This document shows positions 1 through 7,360 of a stretch of DNA of 15,341 bases, in pieces (position 1 is the first letter of the stretch; each line of letters opens with the position of its first letter). The position numbers were made by a program, and so were the translations under genes. Below the pieces are notes generated by a model, which searched no databases, had not been told where the DNA came from, and saw only the letters and a list, made by a program, of their open reading frames with translations. This stretch comes from Limiplasma merdipullorum (GTDB taxonomy: Bacteria > Bacillota > Clostridia > Christensenellales > Aristaeellaceae): positions 1-15,341 of the forward strand of contig DVHQ01000214.1 in the NCBI GenBank assembly GCA_018711955.1, read 5' to 3'.

Positions 1-1
1 T

Positions 2-109
2 GCCGATACGCTGGGCGTGCCGCAGGGCACGGTCAAGACGCGCCTGATGAAAGCGCGCGCCCGCCTGAGCGTCCTGCTCCGCGAGGACTGGGAGGAGGGT
101 GAGCAATGA
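2..109 (+). CDS. ECF-type RNA polymerase sigma factor, C-terminal fragment (partial at window edge)
   Basis: Only the last 35 codons are inside the window; the frame is open from base 2 to a TGA at 107-109. The visible peptide (A-D-T-L-G-V-P-Q-G-T-V-K-T-R-L then K-A-R-A-R-L) matches the helix-turn-helix of sigma-70 region 4, the part that contacts the -35 element, including the G-T-V-K-T/S-R-L pattern typical of ECF (group 4) sigma factors. The stop overlaps the next gene's start as ATGA (106-109), so the two genes are almost certainly translated in a coupled way. That arrangement is the usual one for an ECF sigma factor followed by its membrane-bound anti-sigma factor. Region 2 and the true start lie upstream of the window, so target promoters and stimulus cannot be judged. 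Confidence 0.85.
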   Translation, partial: ADTLGVPQGTVKTRLMKARARLSVLLREDWEEGEQ

Positions 110-1290
110 ACGATCGTGAGTTTCGCAACCGGCTGAATCAGGACCTTCCGGATGCGCCGGAGATATTCCACCGCGCCATGACCGATACCCTGAAAACCAT
201 CGTTCGGGAGGAGGGCAAGCGGCGCGCCGCCTCGGCGCGAAAGCTGCGGCGCACGCTGCTCATCGCGGCGCTGATTACGCTGCTGCTGGCCTCGGCCGCC
301 GTGGCCGCCTATCACTGGAGGCTGTTTGACGCGGTGTGGTTCTTCAACACCCCGCCCGCCAGCGAAGGGGTCGCCCGGCAGTCCCATCTGTTTGAGGGGA
401 CGGTCAACGGCGTAGAGGTTACCGTCAACGAGGCCGTCTACGACGGCCGCACCCTCTACCTGATGTGGACCTACCGCCTGCCGGACGTGGACGTGCCGCT
501 GGGCGTGGCCGAGGACGGCACGCCGTATATGGGACTTTCTGAGGAGGTCTCGCAGTTTCTTCAGGCGCACGACATGCGGCTATGGACCGAACGCATCTGG
601 TTTGACGGCAGGGAGGCGGACATGACCACCGCAGGCTCCGGCGGGATGACCACCGGTACCGCCGAGCCGGGCGTCATCGAGGAATACTACTACCTGCGTC
701 TGGATAAGGACGATGTATTTCTGGACGGCAAGGTGGAGGTCGCATTTCCCATCGGTCCGCCGCCGGAGGGCTTCTATCCGCCTGCCGAGCATCCCGAAAT
801 CTTTGATGAAAACGGGCGCATGCGCCTGCCCGATGAGGGCGTCATTACCTTTACGCTTGATGTGACCGGCATGACGGACCGCGTAGTGACCGAGCATCCG
901 TGCATCCCCGTCGCGACGGACCTGGTGACCGCCCAGGTGACCGAGGCCTGCTTCTCGCCCCTGATGACCTACATCACGCTGGATCTGAAGGTCAACCCCG
1001 ACGCGATGGCCGCCTTCATCGAGGCCAACGGGGACGGCTATTACGACGAAGAGGGGCGGCTTATGTGGTCCTACGGCGGCATGGATGTGTTTGAAAGCTG
1101 GATCTACAGCCTGTCGCTGGTGGACGGGCAGGGCGTGGAGCTGTTCCCGGAGGAGTTTGGGCTTGACGTCCACGGCGATGAGATGGCTGAATTCATCTAT
1201 CCCGCCCTGTCTCCGCTGCCCGACGAATTGTGGCTGGCTCCCGTCGAAGGCGGCGTGGCCGACATGAACGCCGCCGTGCGCGTGCGCTGA
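106..1290 (+). CDS. Membrane-anchored anti-sigma-factor-like protein (DUF4179-like)
   Basis: This 394-residue protein starts at the ATG overlapping the sigma factor stop; GGAGGAGGG at 91-99 gives a good ribosome binding site. Residues 1-48 are charged and predicted cytoplasmic, with a short segment (about 17-36, F-H-x-A-M-x-x-T-L) resembling the N-terminus of clostridial anti-sigma-like proteins. Residues about 50-70 form one hydrophobic helix, preceded by the basic run R-K-L-R-R, giving an N-in, C-out topology. The remaining roughly 320 residues are extracellular, acidic and aromatic-rich, with repeated beta-strand-like stretches and no catalytic motif I recognise. By position and architecture it probably restrains the upstream sigma factor and senses an envelope signal. 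The DUF4179-like assignment is from overall pattern, not from a search. No canonical zinc-binding anti-sigma HxxxCxxC motif is visible. Confidence 0.7.
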   Translation: MNDREFRNRLNQDLPDAPEIFHRAMTDTLKTIVREEGKRRAASARKLRRTLLIAALITLLLASAAVAAYHWRLFDAVWFFNTPPASEGVARQSHLFEGTVNGVEVTVNEAVYDGRTLYLMWTYRLPDVDVPLGVAEDGTPYMGLSEEVSQFLQAHDMRLWTERIWFDGREADMTTAGSGGMTTGTAEPGVIEEYYYLRLDKDDVFLDGKVEVAFPIGPPPEGFYPPAEHPEIFDENGRMRLPDEGVITFTLDVTGMTDRVVTEHPCIPVATDLVTAQVTEACFSPLMTYITLDLKVNPDAMAAFIEANGDGYYDEEGRLMWSYGGMDVFESWIYSLSLVDGQGVELFPEEFGLDVHGDEMAEFIYPALSPLPDELWLAPVEGGVADMNAAVRVR

Positions 1291-1422
1291 GGGTGCCGGA
1301 CATCCCGTTGCATTCATTTCGGTCCCGGCCGCATGCGGTCCCGGCTCGCGTGCGGTGCGGGGCCCTTTTGCATGTCTGATGGCGCAGCAGACGGGTGCTT
1401 TGCTCGCCCCGGCCGCGCAGGC

Positions 1423-1451
1423 TTGCATTTTTCCCCTGATCGGGGTATACT
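1423..1451 (+). promoter_or_regulatory. Sigma-A-type promoter for the isomerase-glmM unit
   Basis: A -35 box TTGCAT (1423-1428) and a -10 box TATACT (1446-1451) are separated by exactly 17 bp, predicting a start near 1458, 76 nt before the first codon. The spacer ends in CCCCTGATCGGGG (1433-1445), a short dyad (CCCC/GGGG around TGATC) that could be an operator or chance. The leader carries a small hairpin CGCCGG/CCGGCG (1487-1492 and 1506-1511) just before the ribosome binding site. Confidence 0.7.
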
Positions 1452-1533
1452 ATCCAAGGCCAAGATACAATATGCTACAACTGAACCGCCGGTGGAGACG
1501 TATCCCCGGCGAACAAAAGGAGTGCCCATCATC

Positions 1534-2502
1534 ATGAAGCTCTCGGTTTTTAACCCTGTGCTGGGCGACATGCCCTTTGAAAGCGCCATGCAGTACCTGG
1601 CCCAATGCGGCGTGGACGCGGTGGAAATCGGCTGCGGTGGCTATCCCGGCAAGGCGCATTGCGACCCTGCCCTTCTTTTGGAGGATGAAGGCGCGCTGTC
1701 CGCATTCAAGCGCGTATTGAAGAAAAACGGTCTGGAGCTGGCGGCGCTCAGCGCGCACGGCAACCCCGTCCATCCCGACCCGGACGTGGCCGAATCCTTT
1801 CGGCAGGACTTTCAAAACGCGGTGCTGCTGGCCGAACGGCTGGGCGTAAAGCGCATTGTGGGCTTCAGCGGCTGTCCCGGCGGCAGCCCGGAGGATCGCA
1901 CGCCCAACTGGGTTACCTGTGCCTGGCCGGATGATTATCAAAAAATTCTGGAATACCAATGGGAGCAGGTGCTCATTCCCTACTGGCGGGGTGCGGCCGC
2001 CTTTGCCGCCGCGCACGGGGTGGAGAAAATCGCGCTGGAAATGCACCCGGGCTTCTGCGTCTACAACCCCGAAACGCTGCTTCGTCTGCGCAAGGCCGTA
2101 GGGCCGCTCATCGGCGCGAACTTCGATCCCAGCCACCTGTTCTGGCAGGGGATCGACCCGGTGGCGGCCATTCGCCGTCTGGGCGACGCCATCTACTTCG
2201 TCCATGCCAAGGATACCCGTCTGGACCCCCTCAACGGCCCCGTCAACGGCATGCTGGATACCAAGCGCTTCACCTGCGAGCAGGAGCGTAGCTGGCTGTT
2301 CCGCACCGTGGGCTATGGGCACGACGCGCTGGTGTGGAAGGACATCGTGTCCAACCTGCGCCTGGCGGGGTATGACGACGTATTATCCATCGAGCATGAG
2401 GACAGCCTGATGTCCCCCCGCGAGGGGCTGGAGAAGGCCATCGCCTTCCTCAGGGGCATCCTGATGTATGACAACAAAAATAACGATGTTTTTTGGGCCT
2501 GA
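1534..2502 (+). CDS. Sugar phosphate isomerase/epimerase family protein (xylose isomerase-like TIM barrel)
   Basis: The start is taken at ATG 1534, behind AAAAGGAG at 1515-1522, giving 322 residues; the reading frame is open further upstream but those codons precede the promoter. The fold is the AP endonuclease 2/xylose isomerase-like TIM barrel, as in IolE and related sugar isomerases or epimerases. Candidate divalent-metal ligands fall at the family positions: E169 (A-L-E-M-H-P-G-F), D198 and H201 (N-F-D-P-S-H), H224 (V-H-A-K-D) and E287 (S-I-E-H-E-D). The D-P-S-H and H-A-K-D signatures are strong for this family. It probably acts on a cytosolic sugar or sugar-like substrate that the sequence does not identify. 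It is co-transcribed with glmM, with a 20-nt gap, which hints at amino-sugar supply but does not prove it. Family call firm, substrate unknown. Confidence 0.85.
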   Translation: MKLSVFNPVLGDMPFESAMQYLAQCGVDAVEIGCGGYPGKAHCDPALLLEDEGALSAFKRVLKKNGLELAALSAHGNPVHPDPDVAESFRQDFQNAVLLAERLGVKRIVGFSGCPGGSPEDRTPNWVTCAWPDDYQKILEYQWEQVLIPYWRGAAAFAAAHGVEKIALEMHPGFCVYNPETLLRLRKAVGPLIGANFDPSHLFWQGIDPVAAIRRLGDAIYFVHAKDTRLDPLNGPVNGMLDTKRFTCEQERSWLFRTVGYGHDALVWKDIVSNLRLAGYDDVLSIEHEDSLMSPREGLEKAIAFLRGILMYDNKNNDVFWA

Positions 2503-2522
2503 GCCCGGAAAGGAGCCATTCA

Positions 2523-3875
2523 ATGGCCAGACTGTTCGGAACCGACGGCGTGCGCGGCATCGCCAACACGGAACTCTCCTGTGAACTTGCTTTCCGCCTG
2601 GGTCAGGCCAGCGCCTATGTGCTGGCCAGCGACGTGCATCGCCCCACCATCCTTGTGGGGCGAGATACGCGCCTGAGCGGTGAAATGCTGGAGAGCGCGC
2701 TGGTCGCCGGCATTTGCAGCGTGGGTGCGCGCGCCGTGCTGGTGGAGGTGCTGCCCACTCCGGCCATCGCCTACCTCACCCGCTTTTACGAGGCGGACGC
2801 GGGCGCGGTCATCAGCGCCAGCCACAATACCGTCGAGTACAACGGCATCAAGTTCTTTGACAAAAACGGCTACAAGCTGCCCGACGCCATTGAGGACCGC
2901 ATCGAGGAAATCGTGACCGGCGGGATGCCCACCGATTTTGAAATGCCCATCGGCGAGCGCGTGGGCCGTCCCGTGCGCCAGCGCAACGCCACCCGCCGCT
3001 ATGTGGATTTTGTCAAAGAAACCACCAATGTGCGGCTGGATGGCCTGCACGTGGTGCTGGACTGCGCCCAGGGCGCAAGCTATGAGGTCGCGCCCATGGT
3101 GTTTAAGGAGCTGGGCGCGAAGGTGAGCTGCTACTACCACGAACCCGACGGCACCAATATCAACGACAACTGCGGCTCCACCCATCCGCGCCGTCTGTGC
3201 GAACTGGTGCGCGAGCTGGGCGCGGATGTGGGATTCGCCTTCGATGGCGATGCCGACCGTCTGATGGCCGTGGACGAACGCGGTCAGCTCATCAACGGCG
3301 ATCAGGTGATGGCCATGCTGGCTTTGCACCTCAAGGAGCAGGGGCGTCTCAGGCAAAACACCGTGGTCGCCACGGTCATGAGCAACATGGGCCTGGACAT
3401 TGCCATGAAAAAGCATGGGATCAAAATCGAAAAGACCCGTGTGGGCGACCGGTATGTACTGGAAAAGATGCTTGCCGACGGATACGTACTGGGCGGCGAA
3501 CAGAGCGGCCACGTGATCCTGCTGGACTACAACACCACAGGCGACGGCCTGATTACCGCCGTGCAGGTCATCAGCGCCATGGTGCAGGCACAGCGCCCGC
3601 TGAGCCGCCTGGCCGGGGTGATGCAGATGATGCCCCAGAGCCAGTACGCCGCCAATGTGGACGACAAAAAGAAATATGACTTTGACAAGAATGAGAAGAT
3701 CAAGCAGAAGATCGCGGAGCTGGAGCTCAAGTACAAGGACAAGGGCCGTCTTGTGGTGCGCGCCAGCGGCACCGAGCCGCGCGTGCGCGTGATGATCGAA
3801 GGTCCCGACCAGCGCGAGATGGACCGCGACGTCTATGCCCTGAGCAAGCTCATCGAGCATGAGCTGCGCGGCTGA
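2523..3875 (+). CDS. glmM: Phosphoglucosamine mutase GlmM
   Basis: GlmM interconverts glucosamine-6-phosphate and glucosamine-1-phosphate, the cytosolic step feeding UDP-GlcNAc and hence peptidoglycan. At 450 residues it is the usual family length. The start is ATG 2523, behind AAGGAG at 2510-2515. The N-terminus (M-A-R-L-F-G-T-D-G-V-R-G) is diagnostic. The phosphoserine loop I-S-A-S-H-N puts the catalytic serine at S100; the metal loop is D241-G-D-A-D-R with D241, D243 and D245; the sugar-binding loop G-E-Q-S-G-H is at 325-330; and the phosphate-binding loop R-A-S-G-T-E-P-R is at 413-420. All catalytic elements are intact. It is second in a unit behind the TIM-barrel isomerase; the common clostridial neighbours cdaA and ybbR are not next to it. 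A strong terminator follows 19 nt after the stop. Confidence 0.97.
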   Translation: MARLFGTDGVRGIANTELSCELAFRLGQASAYVLASDVHRPTILVGRDTRLSGEMLESALVAGICSVGARAVLVEVLPTPAIAYLTRFYEADAGAVISASHNTVEYNGIKFFDKNGYKLPDAIEDRIEEIVTGGMPTDFEMPIGERVGRPVRQRNATRRYVDFVKETTNVRLDGLHVVLDCAQGASYEVAPMVFKELGAKVSCYYHEPDGTNINDNCGSTHPRRLCELVRELGADVGFAFDGDADRLMAVDERGQLINGDQVMAMLALHLKEQGRLRQNTVVATVMSNMGLDIAMKKHGIKIEKTRVGDRYVLEKMLADGYVLGGEQSGHVILLDYNTTGDGLITAVQVISAMVQAQRPLSRLAGVMQMMPQSQYAANVDDKKKYDFDKNEKIKQKIAELELKYKDKGRLVVRASGTEPRVRVMIEGPDQREMDRDVYALSKLIEHELRG

Positions 3876-3894
3876 ACGCCCGCAAAGAAAAGTT

Positions 3895-3927
3895 GCCCGG
3901 CCTGTGCACAGGCCGGGCGCTTTTGTT
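3895..3927 (+). terminator. Rho-independent terminator after glmM
   Basis: A perfect 10-bp stem, GCCCGGCCTG (3895-3904) with CAGGCCGGGC (3909-3918), closes a TGCA loop and is followed by GCTTTTGTT. It ends the isomerase-glmM transcript and separates it from the secreted-protein pair. The stem is a full 24-nt palindrome. Confidence 0.92.
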
Positions 3928-3988
3928 CATGGGTCCCGGAAGGAACTTCCATGTCCGCTCGTTGTATGGGCAAAGGGGGATTGTTCCA

Positions 3989-5758
3989 ATGAAACGAACG
4001 CTCGCCGCGCTGGCATTGCTTATGGTCCTGGCCTGCGCGCTTCCCTGCGCCCGCGCGCAGGAGGTGCCCGAAGATATCCTCCGCTGGATGGCGGAATGCG
4101 GCTACGAAGATGAATCGTGGGATTCTCTGCTGTTTGATCTGCCGGACGGGAGTGCCTGCGCCTTTTTGCTAAACGACTGGAGCCTGTACGGCTTTCTCCG
4201 CGAGGACGGCGCGTGGCGCAATTTTTCCTCCGGCTCAACCATGTCGGGACACATGGACCTGCGCTTTGAGCGCCACCGGCAGGGGCAGGTCCGCGCGGAC
4301 GGTTCCACATGGCCGGATGATCTGGGTTTTGACATCGTCAGCGGAGACGGCTCGCGGCTTTCCTACCACTTTGACGGGCAATGGTTTCAAGTCTGCGGCT
4401 GGTATGATCCCGATCGCTATCCCGGTGAGGTGATCGTGCAGGGCACACGGCTCAGCTATTACGAGGGCGGCGCGCGGCCCGTGGCGAGCGTGGACGCGGG
4501 CGACGCGCTGCGTTCCTGGATCGGGGATTTTGGGTGGCATCCCGCCACGCCCGCGGAGGCGCAGGCGCGGGAGAGGCTGCTGGAGCATAACGTGCAGGAC
4601 GCTTTTGCGGGCTATACGCTGCAAAGCTATGATCCATACAATTCCGGCACAGGGGTCGATGCGGCCTATCTGCGCATTTCGGACGGGATGCTGGCCATCC
4701 GCCGCGCCACATTCACGCTGGAGGGCGAAACCGTGGCGAATTCCATCCCCGTGCCGCTGTCGGAAACGCTGCTGGCCCGGCTGGAGACGGAGCCCGTCTC
4801 CGATTTCATCGACGCCAGCGGCGGGGGCGATACCTTTCTTGCGGACGATGCACTCGACACCGCCCGCCTCCCGGTCGCGGGCACGGTGCTTGCCTCCGAT
4901 CTGCAATCCGGCGGCCTGGTGCTGCTGGTTGAGGATGGCAAGGGAGACCGCCTCCTGCAGGTGATCGTCCTGAATGCCGACGGGACCTACCGCCAAAGCT
5001 GCCTGACCGCCCCGCTGCCCCCGAACACGACGCTGGACCTGTTCCACGCGACGGATGGCGAGATCAACTTTTCCTGGGACGAGCAGCATGCGCAAGCGGG
5101 CTATGTGCTCGACACCGACGGCGAATGGCGGCTCGAATGGGCATGGATTCCCAGTGACGCGGGAACCCTTGAGTACTCCTCCTGCCGTTTCTGGGGCGTT
5201 TCCGTCCGGCTGCCGCCGGAGAAGCGCGACGGCCTGTTTGTCGGCGATCTTGCGCAGATGGTGCTCGACGGCGCGGACCTCGCCGCCCTGCCGGGAACCG
5301 GGGAGGCGCTTGCCGCGGCCATGAACCGCGACGGCTGGGCGGTGGTGCGCAACCCCGACCCCGCCGACCGCCTGCACCTGCGCGTGCAGCCGGACCGAAG
5401 CGCCGAATCGCTGGGCAAGTTCTACAACGGAACGCCCCTGCGCGTGCTGGGGCAGGAGGGCGACTGGACGCGGGTCGCTCTGGGCCTGAACGGGCCGGAG
5501 GGCTGGATGATGACGCGCTATCTGGCCTTTGGCAGCGAGATGGACGAGGTCGCGCCTGCTTTTCTGAGCTTGATGTATGTTTTGGAGCTGGAAGAACGCC
5601 AGCCCGCCTATTCCGCCCCGCACGAGGGTCCGGAAAAGGAGCTGGAGGGGAACATCTATGTTGTAGGCGTCGTGGAGGACGAGTTTTACATCCTGCTGAC
5701 CGATCTGGGCGACACCGGCTACGTGCCGCAGAGCTGGCTGTGGGAAGGCAACGGCTGA
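3989..5758 (+). CDS. Secreted protein of unknown function with C-terminal SH3-like domain (paralog A)
   Basis: The start is ATG 3989, behind AAAGGGGGA (3972-3980), giving 589 residues; upstream in-frame codons run back into the glmM terminator and are not used. Residues 1-23 are a signal peptide (M-K-R-T then a hydrophobic core, likely cleaved at A-R-A|Q). A weak V-L-A-C sequence (13-16) leaves a lipoprotein possible but less likely. Residues about 25-185 are an N-terminal region not shared with the neighbour; about 203-445 is a region shared with the next protein; about 449-515 resembles a bacterial SH3 domain (L-H-L-R-V-Q-P, then F-Y-N-G-T-P-L-R-V-L and G-W-M); and 554-589 is a short second beta-rich segment (F-Y-I-L-L-T-D). 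No catalytic motif was recognised. SH3 domains of this kind often bind cell wall, so an envelope role is likely. It lies 19 nt before its paralog and is probably co-transcribed with it. Confidence 0.8.
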   Translation: MKRTLAALALLMVLACALPCARAQEVPEDILRWMAECGYEDESWDSLLFDLPDGSACAFLLNDWSLYGFLREDGAWRNFSSGSTMSGHMDLRFERHRQGQVRADGSTWPDDLGFDIVSGDGSRLSYHFDGQWFQVCGWYDPDRYPGEVIVQGTRLSYYEGGARPVASVDAGDALRSWIGDFGWHPATPAEAQARERLLEHNVQDAFAGYTLQSYDPYNSGTGVDAAYLRISDGMLAIRRATFTLEGETVANSIPVPLSETLLARLETEPVSDFIDASGGGDTFLADDALDTARLPVAGTVLASDLQSGGLVLLVEDGKGDRLLQVIVLNADGTYRQSCLTAPLPPNTTLDLFHATDGEINFSWDEQHAQAGYVLDTDGEWRLEWAWIPSDAGTLEYSSCRFWGVSVRLPPEKRDGLFVGDLAQMVLDGADLAALPGTGEALAAAMNRDGWAVVRNPDPADRLHLRVQPDRSAESLGKFYNGTPLRVLGQEGDWTRVALGLNGPEGWMMTRYLAFGSEMDEVAPAFLSLMYVLELEERQPAYSAPHEGPEKELEGNIYVVGVVEDEFYILLTDLGDTGYVPQSWLWEGNG

Positions 5759-5777
5759 TGGGAGGGGGCGGATTCGC

Positions 5778-6965
5778 GTGAAAAAAGCGCTCTGCATGCT
5801 TTGCGCGGCGCTGGCCTGCGTCTGTTTCCGGCCCGTGCCGGCCTTCGGCGAACAGATATCCCGGTCCGAGGCGGCGGCCTTCTTTCCCGGCTACACGCTG
5901 CGTACCTACGGAAGCTACTCTCCCCAGAGCGAGGTCTATGCCGACTACAGCCGCATCGAGGATGGTGTTCTCCATGTAAGACGCGCATTGTTTCCACCGG
6001 ACGGCAGGCAGCCGCAGGTTGAGGACTGTCTGCCCGTGCCGCTGTCCGGGAAGCTGCTCCAGCGGCTGGAAAGGGAGGGCTTTGACGCTCTGCTGGAGGC
6101 AGCGCCGCAGAGCGCTCTGTTTCTGACGGACGCCGCCTTTGACACATCGAAGATTCCCGTCACGGATCGGGTGCTGGACAGCTGCCTGCAAACGCGGTCG
6201 CTGATTTTGCTCACGCAGGATGCTCAGGGCGTCCGCCGCCTGCAAATCGTAACGGAAAGCGATGGACGGTACGCCGTGGCCCGATCGCCCGCCCTGCCTC
6301 ACGACGCGCGGCTGGACCTGTCAAACACAGGAGACGGCGGCCTGTGTCTGCGGTGGGACGATGCGCACAGCCTCGCATGCTACCGTCTGACGGCGGGCAG
6401 AAGCTGGGTCTTGACCTGGGCGCAGTTTTTCAGCGCGCCTGCCTTTGATTTCGAGAACGGCTTTTTCGGGATCTGGTGCTCCCGCGCATGGGATGACGGC
6501 AGTACGATCGGTCTGACGGTCGGCACGCTGGCTGGCGCCAACCTGCTGGAGGATGGCGTGGACGGCCTTCCCCGCAGCGAAGAAGCGCTGCACGCTTCTC
6601 TCCATCGCGAGGGCTGGGCCGTGGTCCGCGCATCCTCCGCGATGCTCCGCGCTTGCCCGGAACAGGACGCACCGTCGCCGGGCGCCCTCTTCTGCGGCAC
6701 GCCCGTGCGCATCCTGAAGGAAACGGAGCAATGGTGCGAGGTGGCGGTAGGCACGGATGACCGCCTGTCGGGCTGGGTTCCGAGGGAGCAGCTGGCCTTT
6801 GGCGACGATATGGACCGAGTCAAAAGCACCTTTTCTCAGAAAATCCTCCGCGAGGAATGCCGGGACGCCCCATGTATGCATCCCCCGACATGCAAAGCAC
6901 CTGCCCGCTTGAGGAAGGCGCATGGCTGGTGGGGACCGCCGGGGATGGCTTGTACATCCTTCTGA
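5778..6965 (+). CDS. Secreted SH3-like protein (paralog B), C-terminus altered by a frameshift
   Basis: This tandem paralog of the preceding protein starts at GTG 5778 behind GGGAGGGGG (5760-5768). A signal peptide spans about residues 1-24 (likely A-F-G|E). Residues about 34-195 align with residues 203-364 of paralog A (shared G-Y-T-L, P-V-P-L-S, L-x-L-T/A-D-x-A-x-D-T), and residues 279-342 are the SH3-like domain (G-W-A-V-V-R, C-G-T-P-V-R-I-L, L-A-F-G). It lacks paralog A's N-terminal block of roughly 170-185 residues. After A364 the frame leaves homology and ends in an unrelated 31-residue tail. The -1 frame from 6869 restores the homologous ending (Y-I-L-L-T-R-M-G-E-T then P-Q-T-W) and stops at 7024. 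One C missing from the C-run at 6868-6871 explains this. The repaired protein would be 415 residues. It is either a recent mutation, a sequencing error, or less likely programmed frameshifting. Confidence 0.75.
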   Translation: MKKALCMLCAALACVCFRPVPAFGEQISRSEAAAFFPGYTLRTYGSYSPQSEVYADYSRIEDGVLHVRRALFPPDGRQPQVEDCLPVPLSGKLLQRLEREGFDALLEAAPQSALFLTDAAFDTSKIPVTDRVLDSCLQTRSLILLTQDAQGVRRLQIVTESDGRYAVARSPALPHDARLDLSNTGDGGLCLRWDDAHSLACYRLTAGRSWVLTWAQFFSAPAFDFENGFFGIWCSRAWDDGSTIGLTVGTLAGANLLEDGVDGLPRSEEALHASLHREGWAVVRASSAMLRACPEQDAPSPGALFCGTPVRILKETEQWCEVAVGTDDRLSGWVPREQLAFGDDMDRVKSTFSQKILREECRDAPCMHPPTCKAPARLRKAHGWWGPPGMACTSF

Positions 6966-7024
6966 CCCGCATGGGAGAAACGTTCTTCGCGCCGCAGACA
7001 TGGTTTGAAGAAGGGCGCGGCTGA
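6869..7024 (+). pseudogene. Out-of-frame C-terminal end of paralog B
   Basis: Read from CCC at 6869, this frame encodes P-M-Y-A-S-P and then continues to G-L-Y-I-L-L-T-R-M-G-E-T and P-Q-T-W-F-E-E-G-R-G before TGA at 7022-7024. It aligns closely with the last 50 or so residues of paralog A (P-A-Y-S-A-P, F-Y-I-L-L-T-D-L-G-D-T, P-Q-S-W-L-W-E-G-N-G). It is one base out of phase with the upstream 5778 frame. It has no start signal of its own and is best read as the detached 3' end of that gene. Confidence 0.8.
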
Positions 7025-7036
7025 CAGGCCGCGCCC
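7013..7036. repeat. Palindrome copy 1 (possible terminator hairpin after paralog B)
   Basis: A 9-bp stem, GGGCGCGGC (7013-7021) with GCCGCGCCC (7028-7036), closes a TGACAG loop. It overlaps the paralog B remnant's stop codon. There is no T-run on either strand, so termination would be weak or factor-dependent. Confidence 0.6.
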
Positions 7037-7313
7037 TCAGTCTGCCGACAAAGTGCGGGGTGCAGGGGCCTTCCCGGTTGCTTAATCACGCGCACTCCCT
7101 GACGGTCGCGCGCATGGTTTCGCTGCCCCGCTTCGGGTCGCTTTGGGCCTTCGGCCCAAGTGCCCACAGGGCACGCGCTTCCCTTCGCGCCTGCCGGGGT
7201 TTGGAGCAGAGCCCCAAAGCCTTATGCCGCAGCATTTTCCACGAGCGTTGCGAGCGTCCGAAGGACGCAAGAAACGCGGCTTTCTCCAAATTCAGGGGTT
7301 TTCAACGGTCTGA

Positions 7314-7337
7314 GGGCGCGGCTGACAGGCCGCGCCC
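7314..7337. repeat. Palindrome copy 2, downstream of cca
   Basis: This is identical to copy 1, with arms 7314-7322 and 7329-7337. It lies 23 nt beyond the cca stop codon on the minus strand and could form a hairpin at the end of the gntR-pepF-cca transcript. Neither strand shows a clear T-run after it. Confidence 0.55.
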
Positions 7338-7360
7338 TTCCCCTCCTTTGCCGGTACTGC

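Larger units (their letters stand above)
7012..7338. repeat. Hairpin-rich non-coding element bounded by two 26-nt direct repeats
   Basis: Bases 7012-7037 and 7313-7338 are identical. Each contains the palindrome GGGCGCGGC-(6 nt)-GCCGCGCCC, so the copies are also nearly inverted, and the match in inverted sense extends into the inner flank as CTCAG. Between them lie several compact hairpins, several with 3-nt loops: CCCG/CGGG (7127-7137), TTGGGCC/GGCCCAA (7143-7159), GTGCCC/GGGCAC (7160-7174), an imperfect GG-rich stem (7196-7221) and GCGTCC/GGACGC (7254-7268). No open frame with a ribosome binding site is seen. The first copy contains the stop codon of the paralog B remnant (7022-7024). The layout suggests a small inserted repeat (MITE- or REP-like) or a duplicated terminator hairpin. 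Family identity is not recognised. Confidence 0.6.

Noticed and set aside
1321..1345. GGTCCCGGC direct repeat and CCGCATGCGG palindrome after the anti-sigma gene as a terminator
   Set aside because: No arm pairs well ahead of the short T-run at 1366-1369, so I could not draw a convincing terminator stem.
1333..1533. N-terminal extension of the TIM-barrel isomerase (67 extra codons)
   Set aside because: These codons precede or overlap the promoter at 1423-1451, are not family-like, and ATG 1534 has a good ribosome binding site and the expected N-terminus.
3893..3988. Extended start for paralog A within the glmM terminator
   Set aside because: It would place coding sequence in the terminator stem and bury the signal peptide; ATG 3989 has a ribosome binding site and an immediate signal peptide.
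6868..6872. Programmed -1 frameshifting in paralog B
   Set aside because: The site is a plain C-run without a classic X-XXY-YYZ slippery heptamer; a simple indel or base-calling error is more likely.
7012..7338. CRISPR array
   Set aside because: Only two repeat copies, about 300 bp apart, with structured DNA between them and no cas genes; this is not a repeat-spacer pattern.
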